In this document: one piece after another, positions 17,401 through 25,256 of the stretch
Layout of the letters: each line of letters begins with the position of its first letter
Position numbering within the stretch: position 1 is the first letter of the stretch
Assembly (NCBI GenBank): GCA_023382055.1
Contig: JAMCQN010000007.1
Location: 773-39,541 of the forward strand
Length of the DNA stretch: 38,769 bases
Direction of reading: 5' to 3'
DNA from: Chloroflexota bacterium
GTDB lineage: Bacteria > Chloroflexota > Anaerolineae > J036 > Brachytrichaceae
Notes under the pieces: generated by a model
What the model was told of the DNA's origin: nothing
The model's database searches: none
The model's input: only the letters and a program-made list of their open reading frames with translations
Made by a program: the position numbers and the translations under genes

Positions 17401-18885
17401 ATGGACAATCAACACACCAGGGTTCTGTTAATTGCAGCCGGCGCCGAAAATGCACGCGTCATAGAGCGATTGCTGGCGCAATCTGGCGTTAATGCCGTGT
17501 TGACCCATACGGACTCGCTATCCCAGGGGCTGGAACTTCTACCGACAGCGCAACCCGGCGTCATTATGCTGGCCGATTCCGACACGGCGTCGCTGGCCTC
17601 GCTCCACAGCGCCGCCCCGGATATCCCGATCATCGTGATCGGCGCATCGGCCGATGACAACGCTGCTGACCAGGCTCTGCGCGCCGGCGCACTGGACTAC
17701 CTCGATCCCGCGCATCTGGATCGCCTGAACCTGCGCCGTGCGCTGCGGTTTGCGCAGGAGCACAGACAGCTCGATGTTTCGGAGCGGCAACTCCATGAAC
17801 TGCAACTGGTTCACACCCTGGATAAGGCAATCGACGGCAGCCTTGACATGCAGTTAAAGCTGGGCATTGTGCTCGAGCAGGTCATTAATCTGCTGGGCAT
17901 CGATGCTGCGGATATCCTGCTGTTTGATCCCCACAAGCGGTCTTTCCATTATGCCGTTGGCCGCGGATTCCGCTCCGCGGCGCTCAAGTACAGCTCGGTA
18001 AGTCTGACGGAGCCGCTGGCGCAGCGCGCCGCCGCAGACAGGCGTCTGTACCGGATCGCCAACCTGCACGACGCCGCCGATCAAAATGTCGTGAAGTCAG
18101 ATCAGGTCGAGTTGGCCGCGGCGGAGGGATTCCATACCTATCTGGGGATGCCCCTGATGACCAAGAGTCAGGTGCATGGCGTGCTCGGTATGTTCAAACG
18201 GACGGGCTTCGAGCCGGACGAGGTTTGGACGGGATTTGTCGAGACGTTTGCGCGCCAGGCGGCCGGGACGATTGCCACCACACTCTTCGAGACCTCGTTA
18301 AAGTCTTATAACGAGATGCGACTGTCGTACGTCGAGGGCATTGAGGACCTGGCGCGCATCCTCGACCTCCGCAACAAGGAGTTGCCCGGACACAGCCAAC
18401 GTGTGGCGGATTTCACGGTGCGCCTGGGACGCGCCATGGGCGTATCGGATGCGGATTGCCTGCATATGCGCCAGGGCGCCCTGTTGCACGATATCGGCAA
18501 AATGGGCATCCCAGACGATGTCCTGTTGAAGCCGGGGCCGCTGACCGCCGAGGAGTGGTCGCTGGTGCGCATGCACCCGCTGTATGCCTATCACATGCTT
18601 GCCTCAATCACTTACCTCCAGCCGGCGCTCGATATTCCTTATTGCCACCACGAGCACTGGGATGGGTCGGGATATCCGCGCGGGTTGGCCGGCGAGGAGA
18701 TACCACTGGCGGCCCGTATCTTCGCGGTGGCTGACGTGTGGGACGCGCTGTGTTCGGATAAGCCATTCCGCAAAGCGTGGTCGCAACGGCAGGCTTATCA
18801 GTTGATCCTTCAGGAAAGCGGCGCCAACCTCGACCCGGATGTCGTTGCGGCGTTTGTGAAGACGATCAGTTCAACGGTATCCTGA
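17401..18885 (+). CDS. Degenerate receiver-GAF-HD-GYP phosphodiesterase
   Basis: 494 residues from the ATG at 17401; in-frame ATGs at 17389 and 17392 are alternatives. Residues 1-120 fold-match a response-regulator receiver (TRVLLIAAGAEN, GVIMLADSD, IPIIVIGASADD, ALRAGALDYLDP). The acidic pair after strand 1 is AA, the phospho-Asp position is Ala or a shifted Asp, and the conserved Lys of the KP motif is Asp, so it is probably a pseudo-receiver. A GAF domain follows (about 145-300) and then HD-GYP with LLHDIGKMGIPD (H363, D364), HHEHWDGSGYPRG (GYP at 424-426) and VADVWDAL. The enzyme half looks intact. Its 3' end overlaps the convergent kinase gene by 20 nt. Confidence 0.9.
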   Translation: MDNQHTRVLLIAAGAENARVIERLLAQSGVNAVLTHTDSLSQGLELLPTAQPGVIMLADSDTASLASLHSAAPDIPIIVIGASADDNAADQALRAGALDYLDPAHLDRLNLRRALRFAQEHRQLDVSERQLHELQLVHTLDKAIDGSLDMQLKLGIVLEQVINLLGIDAADILLFDPHKRSFHYAVGRGFRSAALKYSSVSLTEPLAQRAAADRRLYRIANLHDAADQNVVKSDQVELAAAEGFHTYLGMPLMTKSQVHGVLGMFKRTGFEPDEVWTGFVETFARQAAGTIATTLFETSLKSYNEMRLSYVEGIEDLARILDLRNKELPGHSQRVADFTVRLGRAMGVSDADCLHMRQGALLHDIGKMGIPDDVLLKPGPLTAEEWSLVRMHPLYAYHMLASITYLQPALDIPYCHHEHWDGSGYPRGLAGEEIPLAARIFAVADVWDALCSDKPFRKAWSQRQAYQLILQESGANLDPDVVAAFVKTISSTVS

Positions 18886-20539
18886 CCGTAAACGTCGTGC
18901 CCTTACCCACTTCGCTCACGCAACTGATCTCGCCATGATGGGCCTGCACGGCGCGGCCGACGATGACCAGGCCCAACCCCGTGCCGGGGATTAGCGAAGC
19001 ATTGCTGCCGCGGTGAAACGCCTCGAAGATGCGCGGTTGGTCCTCGACCGGGATGCCGATGCCGTGATCGGTGACGTGAAAGACGGCCTGTCTGCGGTCG
19101 CACTCGACCGTGAACTCGATGGTGGGATCCGGTTGAATGGAGTAGCGCACCGCGTTGCTCAACAGATTTGAGAAGATCTGTTTCAGAATTCTGCCGTCCA
19201 TGCGCGCGCCCATGCAATCCCCGCGCGCGTCGAAGATCAACCGGCAGCGCTTTCCCAATGTCATCTGAGTCTGTTGCACCAGTTCGCTGCAGAATTGCTC
19301 CAGATCGATGGGTAGCGGCGTGAAGTCAGACAGGCCGGCCTCGTAGTTGCCCACCAGCAGTATTTCCTGCAGCATATCGGCCATGAACGTGATGGAGGAA
19401 CGAATCTGATCGACGTAGCGATGGCGTTTTTCGCCCGTCAGTTCCTCGCCATAGCGCTCGATCAGTTCGGCGGCCGAGAGAATCCGGCTGAGAGGCGTGC
19501 GAAACTCATGGGACACCGTCGTGATGAAACGCGTTTTCAACTCGTTCAGTTCTCGTTCCCGGTCCAGCGAAATGCGCATATCATCCTGCGCGCGCTTCAG
19601 TTTTGTGATGTCCGTGATGGTGCCCTGAACGAAGATGACCCGGCCTTGCTCATCCAGGGCGGCTTTGGCGTCATCGTGCACCCAGAACACCTGGCCGTGT
19701 TTACCGATCATGCGGTATTCGGTGCTCAGCTTGGCCGGGTGGCCGCTGAAGCGCGAGGTGGTATCGATGATGCCGGGCAGGTCGTCCGGGTGTATGACCT
19801 TTGACCACCAGTCCGTGTCAGCCAGGCACTCCTCCGGCGTGTACCCGAGCCATTCCTGTACCTGGGGGCTGATGTAAGTCAGCTTGAGCATATCGCCCAG
19901 GGTGAAAATGTAGGTAAGGACCGGGATCTGCTCGACGAGCGCCTGGTAGCGCAACTGCGCCTCGCGCAGTTGTTCGATGCTTTCCTTCAGGCTGGCCTGC
20001 ATCTGCTCTCGTTCGGCCTGATCGACAGGTCTGCCCGCCGGCAGGCGCTCGATGAATGCGCCAAGCTGTCTCGCCAAGATTTCCAGCGCCTGTAGCAGAT
20101 CGCGGCCGGGCGCGCCGGGCGACGCGGCAGGCAGTATAAATTCACAGGCGCCGATAAGCGCGTTCCTGCCGCGCACGGGCGCCACCAGCGTCAACTCAGC
20201 GCCCGCTATGGTTGAAGACTCAGTTATAAGCCAGCGCGAGCAACCGCTGGTTATGGCTTCACGCATCAGACCCTGGTCCGGCGAGGCAGCAAGGTCGTGC
20301 GGCCAGGCGCACCCCAAATGGAAGTTCCCATCCCTGGATTCGCTGTTCCCGGCCAGGAGCCACAGCCTTCCCACGCCGGCGTGAATGCCTTCGCAGATCG
20401 CGCGCAGCGCTCCGTTACAGCCTTCGTCTAAACCGTCAGCCTCCCCAAGTGCTGTGGTTACAGCGCCAAATAACTGCAGGTAATCGGATGGCTGCAGGCT
20501 GGTCAGGATATCCCTGTCACCTGCCGGAAGCGTGGACAT
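18866..20539 (-). CDS. Soluble GAF-PAS histidine kinase
   Basis: 557 residues: GAF-like domain (about 25-165), short coiled coil (175-200), PAS (about 200-318; YISPQVQEWLGYTPEEC, HPDDLPGI, GTITDITKLKRA), HisKA with VSHEFRTPLS (H344), and HATPase with NLLSNAVRYS, DHGIGIP, FEAFHRGSN and GTGLGLVIV. There are no membrane helices. It is paralogous to the next kinase over almost its full length. Its stop codon lies inside the last codons of the convergent HD-GYP gene. An orphan with respect to response regulators in this window. The ATG at 20539 has no strong ribosome binding site. Confidence 0.92.
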   Translation of the reverse strand: MSTLPAGDRDILTSLQPSDYLQLFGAVTTALGEADGLDEGCNGALRAICEGIHAGVGRLWLLAGNSESRDGNFHLGCAWPHDLAASPDQGLMREAITSGCSRWLITESSTIAGAELTLVAPVRGRNALIGACEFILPAASPGAPGRDLLQALEILARQLGAFIERLPAGRPVDQAEREQMQASLKESIEQLREAQLRYQALVEQIPVLTYIFTLGDMLKLTYISPQVQEWLGYTPEECLADTDWWSKVIHPDDLPGIIDTTSRFSGHPAKLSTEYRMIGKHGQVFWVHDDAKAALDEQGRVIFVQGTITDITKLKRAQDDMRISLDRERELNELKTRFITTVSHEFRTPLSRILSAAELIERYGEELTGEKRHRYVDQIRSSITFMADMLQEILLVGNYEAGLSDFTPLPIDLEQFCSELVQQTQMTLGKRCRLIFDARGDCMGARMDGRILKQIFSNLLSNAVRYSIQPDPTIEFTVECDRRQAVFHVTDHGIGIPVEDQPRIFEAFHRGSNASLIPGTGLGLVIVGRAVQAHHGEISCVSEVGKGTTFTVRIPLN

Positions 20540-20671
20540 TCAATCCTTTTGTTCGCTGAATCGTTATGAATAGCCAATTCATTGCATGTCTACAAAATTA
20601 TACGACTTGCGGTGTGCGTTTGATTTCGCACATCGCATGACCATCAGATCGCTGCAGCCATGCAAGCCACC

Positions 20672-22378
20672 TCACCTCAGCGGAAGAACGACCGTAAACG
20701 TTGTGCCTTGCCCCAATTCACTGACGAAACTGCTGCTGCCGCCATGCGTCTGAATAGCACGCTGGACGATGGTCAAACCTAACCCCGTACCCATCACCGA
20801 CGCCGTATTTCCGGCGCGGTGGAATGGGTCGAAAATCCGCCCCTGGTCCGAGGGCGGTATGCCGATGCCGTGGTCGATGATCTGGAAGATTGCCTGCGAG
20901 CCGTCACAGTCCAGCGTGAATTCCACACTGGGGTCGGGTTGCGTCGAATACTTGATGGCGTTCGACAACAGGTTGGTGAGGATATGCTGCAGCAGTTTGT
21001 CGTCCATGCATGCGTCGGCGCAATCCCCGCGATGGCTGAAGACAAGTTTGCAGCGGTCGCCTGTCACCATTTGAATCTGGTCTACGAGGTCGCGGCAATA
21101 CTGCACGAGGCCCATTGGATGAGGCGTGAAATCAGTCTTGCCGGAATCGTAGCGCCCCAGTAGCAGGATATCCTGAAGCACATCCGCCATGTTCGTGGTG
21201 CACGTGCGTATCTGCTGTATGTAGCGCTTGCGCTTATCGGTGGGCAACCGCTCGCCGTACCGCTCGATCAATTCTGCGGAGGACAGGATGATGCTCAGGG
21301 GCGTGCGGAACTCGTGCGATACCATGGAGATGAAGCGGTTTTTCAGCTCGTTCAGCTCGTGTTCTTTGGCCAGAGCGGCGCGGATGTTCTCGTCGGCCTG
21401 CTTCAGTTCGGTGACGTCGGTCATCGCGCCCTGCACATAGGACGCCTCTCCATGCCAATCGCGCACCAGGCTGGCATGGTTGTGCACCCACAGGATGTCC
21501 CCATTGAGAGACACCAGGCGGTGTTCAAGGTGCACGTGGGTGTTTTCCTGAGCCAGGCCGCGCAGTATCTCGGCTACCCGCGCTGCATCTTCAGGATGAA
21601 CCACCTTGTCCCACCAGTCCGGCTCGGATGTGCATTCCTCAGGTTTATAGCCCAGCCAGTCGGTCACTTGCGGGCTGATGTAGACCAGGCGGTCTGCGGA
21701 CTCGCGGATGAATGTATAGGTGAGGACGGGGATCTCTTCTACCAGCGCCTGGTAGCGCATGTGGCCTTCGCGCAGTTGCGCGGATGTCTGCCTCAGGCGC
21801 TCCTGCAGCATCGCGTGTTGGATTTCATACGCGCTCCGGTCGGCGGCGAAAGCGCCAAGCTGGCGACCGATGCGCTCCAGACACTCGACGGATTCCGCAT
21901 CGGGTTCCTGCGGCGAGGCGAGAAGGAACTCGAGCGCGCCGATAGTGGTCTGGCGAGCGCGCACAGGCACCGCCACGATCGCCCTTACGCCGGAGCCGCC
22001 GAACGTCACCGCAGCAAATGGATTATCGTGTGAGGAAAGTACGCGCCACTGCGCGCCGCCGCCGTCCTGGATGGCGCGCGCCGTATTCAGCGCCGGTGTA
22101 CAGGCCAGCCACAGACGAGCCGCCACGGAAGGTTCGATAGCCGCATCCGCATTCAGCCAGGCGTGTTCGATATCCAGTTTCCGGGTTTGCTCGTCGGCAA
22201 TCCATACTGCTCCTGCCACCGCGCCGATGTTTTTGCTGATGATACGCAATACCTCGGCATAACCGCGCTCCACCGTCTGCGCCTCTGCTAGTGCATCCAA
22301 GGCAGCCTCATATAGCTGGAGTCGCCCCTGCGAGTTCGCAAGACAGGGCAACACGACATCGGGTTGAGGAGTGGTCAT
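20672..22378 (-). CDS. Soluble GAF-PAS histidine kinase, paralogue of the preceding kinase gene
   Basis: 568 residues with the same order: GAF-like (about 20-180), coiled linker (185-207), PAS (208-327; YISPQVTDWLGYKPEECTSEPDWWDKVVHPED), HisKA VSHEFRTPLSIILSSAEL (H355), and HATPase NLLSNAIKYS, DHGIGIP, FDPFHRAGN, GTGLGLTIV. It is closer to the 13275 kinase in the LQDILLLGRYDSGKTDF region and closer to the 18866 kinase in the PAS domain, suggesting tandem duplication with domain loss. About 130 nt separate it from the 18866 gene. It is divergent from the Gfo/Idh/MocA gene, with 240 nt between them. Confidence 0.92.
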   Translation of the reverse strand: MTTPQPDVVLPCLANSQGRLQLYEAALDALAEAQTVERGYAEVLRIISKNIGAVAGAVWIADEQTRKLDIEHAWLNADAAIEPSVAARLWLACTPALNTARAIQDGGGAQWRVLSSHDNPFAAVTFGGSGVRAIVAVPVRARQTTIGALEFLLASPQEPDAESVECLERIGRQLGAFAADRSAYEIQHAMLQERLRQTSAQLREGHMRYQALVEEIPVLTYTFIRESADRLVYISPQVTDWLGYKPEECTSEPDWWDKVVHPEDAARVAEILRGLAQENTHVHLEHRLVSLNGDILWVHNHASLVRDWHGEASYVQGAMTDVTELKQADENIRAALAKEHELNELKNRFISMVSHEFRTPLSIILSSAELIERYGERLPTDKRKRYIQQIRTCTTNMADVLQDILLLGRYDSGKTDFTPHPMGLVQYCRDLVDQIQMVTGDRCKLVFSHRGDCADACMDDKLLQHILTNLLSNAIKYSTQPDPSVEFTLDCDGSQAIFQIIDHGIGIPPSDQGRIFDPFHRAGNTASVMGTGLGLTIVQRAIQTHGGSSSFVSELGQGTTFTVVLPLR

Positions 22379-22618
22379 GGTTTACTGCAGATTATATGCC
22401 TGCCTCTGCAATTGCGGCTAACGATTATGAGATTTTTTTTAATATCGATTGCTGGCCTGCACGCCGCCTGCCCGAAAAAAGCGGGCGCGGCATCCTTTCA
22501 CCCACTACTGACAGCCGTTATTTCCGGGCGTTGTGGCTGGCAGGATGTGAATTCGGGGTTAGTGTTATATTGAAACGCAACTGTGCATCGCACTTCAAAC
22601 TCATAAGGAGAATATATT
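22379..22618. other. Divergent intergenic region
   Basis: 240 nt between the kinase start and the oxidoreductase start. It contains an AT-rich stretch (around 22430-22445) in an otherwise GC-rich region and a TATATT-like box near 22567, so promoters for both genes probably lie here. I cannot assign -35 boxes with confidence, and small frames on either strand look like noise. Confidence 0.3.
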
Positions 22619-23680
22619 ATGCCGATAAAAGTGGGTGTTCTGGGTTTCGCGCACGGGCACGTGAATATGTATTGCAACCAGTGGCGCGACAACCCTGCGC
22701 TGGATGTTTCGGTTGCGGCCGGATGGGATCACGACGCGGCGCGTCTGGCGCAGAACGCTAAGAATTACGGTTTCCAGGCCTACGCGGATTCCGCCGCGCT
22801 CCTGTCTGGTTCAACGGTCGATGCCGTCGTCATCTCGTCGGAGACATCGCTGCATGCCGGCCTGGTCGAGCAGGCGGCTGCTGCGGGCAAAGCCATCATA
22901 TTGCAGAAACCCATGGCGCTTACACTCGACCAGGCCGATCGTATCGTCACGGCAGTGAACGCACACGGCGTGCCGTTCAGCATGGCCTGGCAGATGCGCG
23001 TCGACCCGCAGAACGTCGAGATCAAGCAACTGCTGGGCGGCGGCAAACTGGGCAAGCTGTTCATGGTGCGCCGGCGCCACGGCCTGAACACGCATGAGTG
23101 GGGCAATTTCAATACATTGTGGCATGCCAAACCGGAGTTGAACCGCGATATCTGGGCGGACGACGCCGCTCACGCCATCGACTTTATTCACTGGCTGCTG
23201 GGCGTTCCAGAGACGGTGACGGCCGAGATCGACTCGCTGCTCGATCCCAGGGTGCCGAATGATAACGGCATCGCCGTGTTCCGTTATCCGGGCGGGCCGC
23301 TGGCGGAGGTGGTGTGCTCATTCACCTGCCCTGCCGCCGAAAACACCGTCGAGGTGGTTGCGGAGAAGGGCGGCATCATCCAGAATTATGGCGACGTGCC
23401 TAGCGCCAATGTCCCCCGCCCCGAAGGCGCGCGCGGGCAGAAGTGGTATCTGTCGGAGCAAAAACAATGGACTTACAGCGACATCCCTTCGCCGGCCAAT
23501 CATGGCGCGCGGATTGCGGGGTTGGCGGCGCCGTTATCCGAATTCCTGCATGGCAAACGCGCGCCGATCGCCACTGTGGAGGAGGGGCGCACGACACTGC
23601 GCATGACGCTGGCCTGCTATATTTCCACGCGCGAAGGGCGCCGTGTGCGCATCGATGACCCGGCTGTGCAATCGGTGTAG
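22619..23680 (+). CDS. Gfo/Idh/MocA-family NAD(P)-dependent oxidoreductase
   Basis: 353 residues with a Rossmann start (IKVGVLGFAHGHVNMYCNQW), VDAVVISSETSLHAGLVEQAAAAGKAI, the catalytic-lysine motif as LQKPMALTLDQAD (usually EKP) and DDAAHAIDFIHWLLG, which supplies the active-site Asp/His region. The second half has the beta-sheet domain typical of the family (NDNGIAVFRYPGGPLAEVVCSF). Such enzymes oxidise or reduce sugars, inositols and derivatives; the substrate is not predictable. AAGGAG lies 8 nt before the ATG, a good ribosome binding site. It stands alone, followed by a strong hairpin at 23704-23736. Confidence 0.9.
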   Translation: MPIKVGVLGFAHGHVNMYCNQWRDNPALDVSVAAGWDHDAARLAQNAKNYGFQAYADSAALLSGSTVDAVVISSETSLHAGLVEQAAAAGKAIILQKPMALTLDQADRIVTAVNAHGVPFSMAWQMRVDPQNVEIKQLLGGGKLGKLFMVRRRHGLNTHEWGNFNTLWHAKPELNRDIWADDAAHAIDFIHWLLGVPETVTAEIDSLLDPRVPNDNGIAVFRYPGGPLAEVVCSFTCPAAENTVEVVAEKGGIIQNYGDVPSANVPRPEGARGQKWYLSEQKQWTYSDIPSPANHGARIAGLAAPLSEFLHGKRAPIATVEEGRTTLRMTLACYISTREGRRVRIDDPAVQSV

Positions 23681-23703
23681 TACCACTCTCGGCAGATGTC
23701 GGT

Positions 23704-23736
23704 AGATGTCTGACTTCTGCGAGAAGTCAGACATCT
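23704..23736. repeat. Perfect 15-bp palindromic hairpin element, 3-nt loop
   Basis: Left arm AGATGTCTGACTTCT (23704-23718), loop GCG, and an exact inverted copy at 23722-23736. It is 23 nt after the oxidoreductase stop codon. There is no T-run on the right side, so it is not a classical terminator. Its TTCT-N3-AGAA centre recurs at 25217-25227 and 36729-36739, suggesting a dispersed repeat family. Confidence 0.8.
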
Positions 23737-23852
23737 TAGCGCCTATCGGGACAGATCCCTTGGCGTAGTTGCATTCAAAGTGGTCAGTCCCGCGCGACCT
23801 ATTGCCGTGTCGCGCAGGCCATCCACCGGCCGTTCGTGGCGCTTGCGCGCAC

Positions 23853-24080
23853 TTACACGCTCGACAACCTGGTGAACATGCGCGCCGGCGTTCCAGCGAC
23901 GATACCGGTATTCCTGCCGTCCACCTTGAGCTGGTATGCGCGCAGCGCCAATTTGTACTCATAGCGCGCTACATGCCAGCGGCTGCCGTCGTATATTTCG
24001 ATCAGGTCGCCATCCTGCAGGGCGCGACTGCCGATACACCAACGACCAGGCCGACTCTCACTCGGTTGCAATTCTTCCAT
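23853..24080 (-). CDS. Small protein resembling DUF5348
   Basis: 75 residues: MEELQPSESRPGRWCIGSRALQDGDLIEIYDGSRWHVARYEYKLALRAYQL is followed by GIVAGTPARMF. The pattern (GRW.i....l..GD.iEi...g.W...R.E....Y.L......i..G..aR) is what I remember of the DUF5348 family of small beta proteins; function unknown. No Cys cluster or membrane segment. The ATG at 24080 lacks an evident strong Shine-Dalgarno sequence. The gene sits alone between two hairpins. Confidence 0.5.
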   Translation of the reverse strand: MEELQPSESRPGRWCIGSRALQDGDLIEIYDGSRWHVARYEYKLALRAYQLKVDGRNTGIVAGTPARMFTRLSSV

Positions 24081-24219
24081 ATCATCCGCATTCCTGTTCC
24101 CTTCTCAATTCCTGCTCAATTCCTGGTTTCGAATACGTCTCATGCCGAGCGGCCATGTGCGCTACACCTATGAAACTCGTCAGCCGACCTTCATCTTAGC
24201 AGAGAATGGCGGGAAAAGT

Positions 24220-24247
24220 GAAGGCTCCTGTCAGAGCAGGAGCCTTC
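24220..24247 (-). terminator. Rho-independent terminator of the secreted-protein gene
   Basis: An 11-bp perfect stem GAAGGCTCCTG/CAGGAGCCTTC with a 6-nt loop. On the minus strand it is followed by ACTTTTCCC and lies about 27 nt after the stop codon of the gene ending at 24275. Confidence 0.75.
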
Positions 24248-24274
24248 GCGAATCAGTTGAGCGTTGAGAGACGG

Positions 24275-25027
24275 CTATCTTGGCTGCGGGCAGTAGAACC
24301 ATCGTGTCCGGCTGGTCGTCGTATGGCCGGCGTTGTCCGATGCCGAGAGGACCAGACTGTGGTAGCCCCTCGTCAGGCCCATTTCTACGCAGGCATCGGT
24401 GTAGCGCTGCCACGGGAAGTCATTGCCATCTACAGTCAGCGTCCTGGATGACAGGTCGACGCCGGAACCATAGTCATAGGCGACTGGCGTGATATACACT
24501 CTCCAGTACCGGCCGTAATAGAGATAGCTGTATACGACTGGCCCGAAGCGGTCGCAGTGAATCACATAGGCTGGGCCGACATTGGCGGAATTGCGTTGAG
24601 TATCGACCGCGCGTACGCGCGCGCTGTGTACGCCATCGCGCAGGTAGTACGTCGAGCAGACAGTGGGGTAATCCCTGTTGGCCGGGCCGCGATAGCGCCA
24701 ATCAATATAGAAGTAACTATAGAGATACGCAGCGCCGGTTGTCGTTGCGGTCGTGCGGCAGGTGGGATTGTAGTTGGGTGGATCGTCGCAATCGAGCACG
24801 ACGCTGATCGGTGAAGGAATCGGCGACTTGACGGCGCTGATCGGCGCCGTTGGCTTGCCTGCATTGGCTACACCGAATACAACGAATAAGGCTGCTACCG
24901 TTATTACCACGCCGCCGGTGACATTGCGGACCATGGATGTCTGCATGCCAGCACGGGTCGCCGCCCAGATTCTGGGAAGCGTTACACTAGAGAAAGCTGT
25001 CATAAACTCGGAAAATGTCTTTTTCAT
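24275..25027 (-). CDS. Secreted or membrane-anchored protein of unknown function
   Basis: 250 residues. A long N-terminal region of 33 residues precedes a hydrophobic segment (about 34-55, NVTGGVVITVAALFVVFGVANAG) that could be a signal peptide ending AxA or an anchor. The mature part is rich in Tyr and contains six cysteines (LDCDDPP, PTCRTT, TVCSTYY, IHCDRFG, DACVEMG, FYCPQ), consistent with disulfides outside the cell. The strands DGVHSARVRAVDTQRN, SRTLTVDGNDFP and GYHSLVLSASDNAGHTTTS recall two Ig-like/FN3-like modules of the kind that describe bodies and displacement in surface proteins; no enzyme motif. AAGGGGA precedes the ATG by 6 nt. The terminator at 24220-24247 closes the gene. Confidence 0.7.
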   Translation of the reverse strand: MKKTFSEFMTAFSSVTLPRIWAATRAGMQTSMVRNVTGGVVITVAALFVVFGVANAGKPTAPISAVKSPIPSPISVVLDCDDPPNYNPTCRTTATTTGAAYLYSYFYIDWRYRGPANRDYPTVCSTYYLRDGVHSARVRAVDTQRNSANVGPAYVIHCDRFGPVVYSYLYYGRYWRVYITPVAYDYGSGVDLSSRTLTVDGNDFPWQRYTDACVEMGLTRGYHSLVLSASDNAGHTTTSRTRWFYCPQPR

Positions 25028-25213
25028 GTGTGTCCCCTTGGAAGTGATTCTACTCCAATGACGAAAAAACGTGCAATCAGTACAATTGCGTACTTCCCGG
25101 CGGCCTGCGCATGCGAAAATTGTAATGCTCCTGTACGGACTTGTCTAAAGGTTGCCGGACAATGACAAAGATGGAATATGCGCCGCTCTTAGAAATCATG
25201 CCGGAAAGTGCGA

Positions 25214-25228
25214 GACTTCTCCGAGAAG
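25214..25228. repeat. Degenerate hairpin with TTCT-CCG-AGAA core
   Basis: CTTCT (25216-25220), CCG loop, AGAAG (25224-25228). The core resembles the centre of the hairpin at 23704-23736, but the outer stem is lost. It sits 29 nt before the homocysteine methyltransferase start. Confidence 0.4.
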
Positions 25229-25256
25229 CGGTCGCAACCAATATCGTAACCACAAA

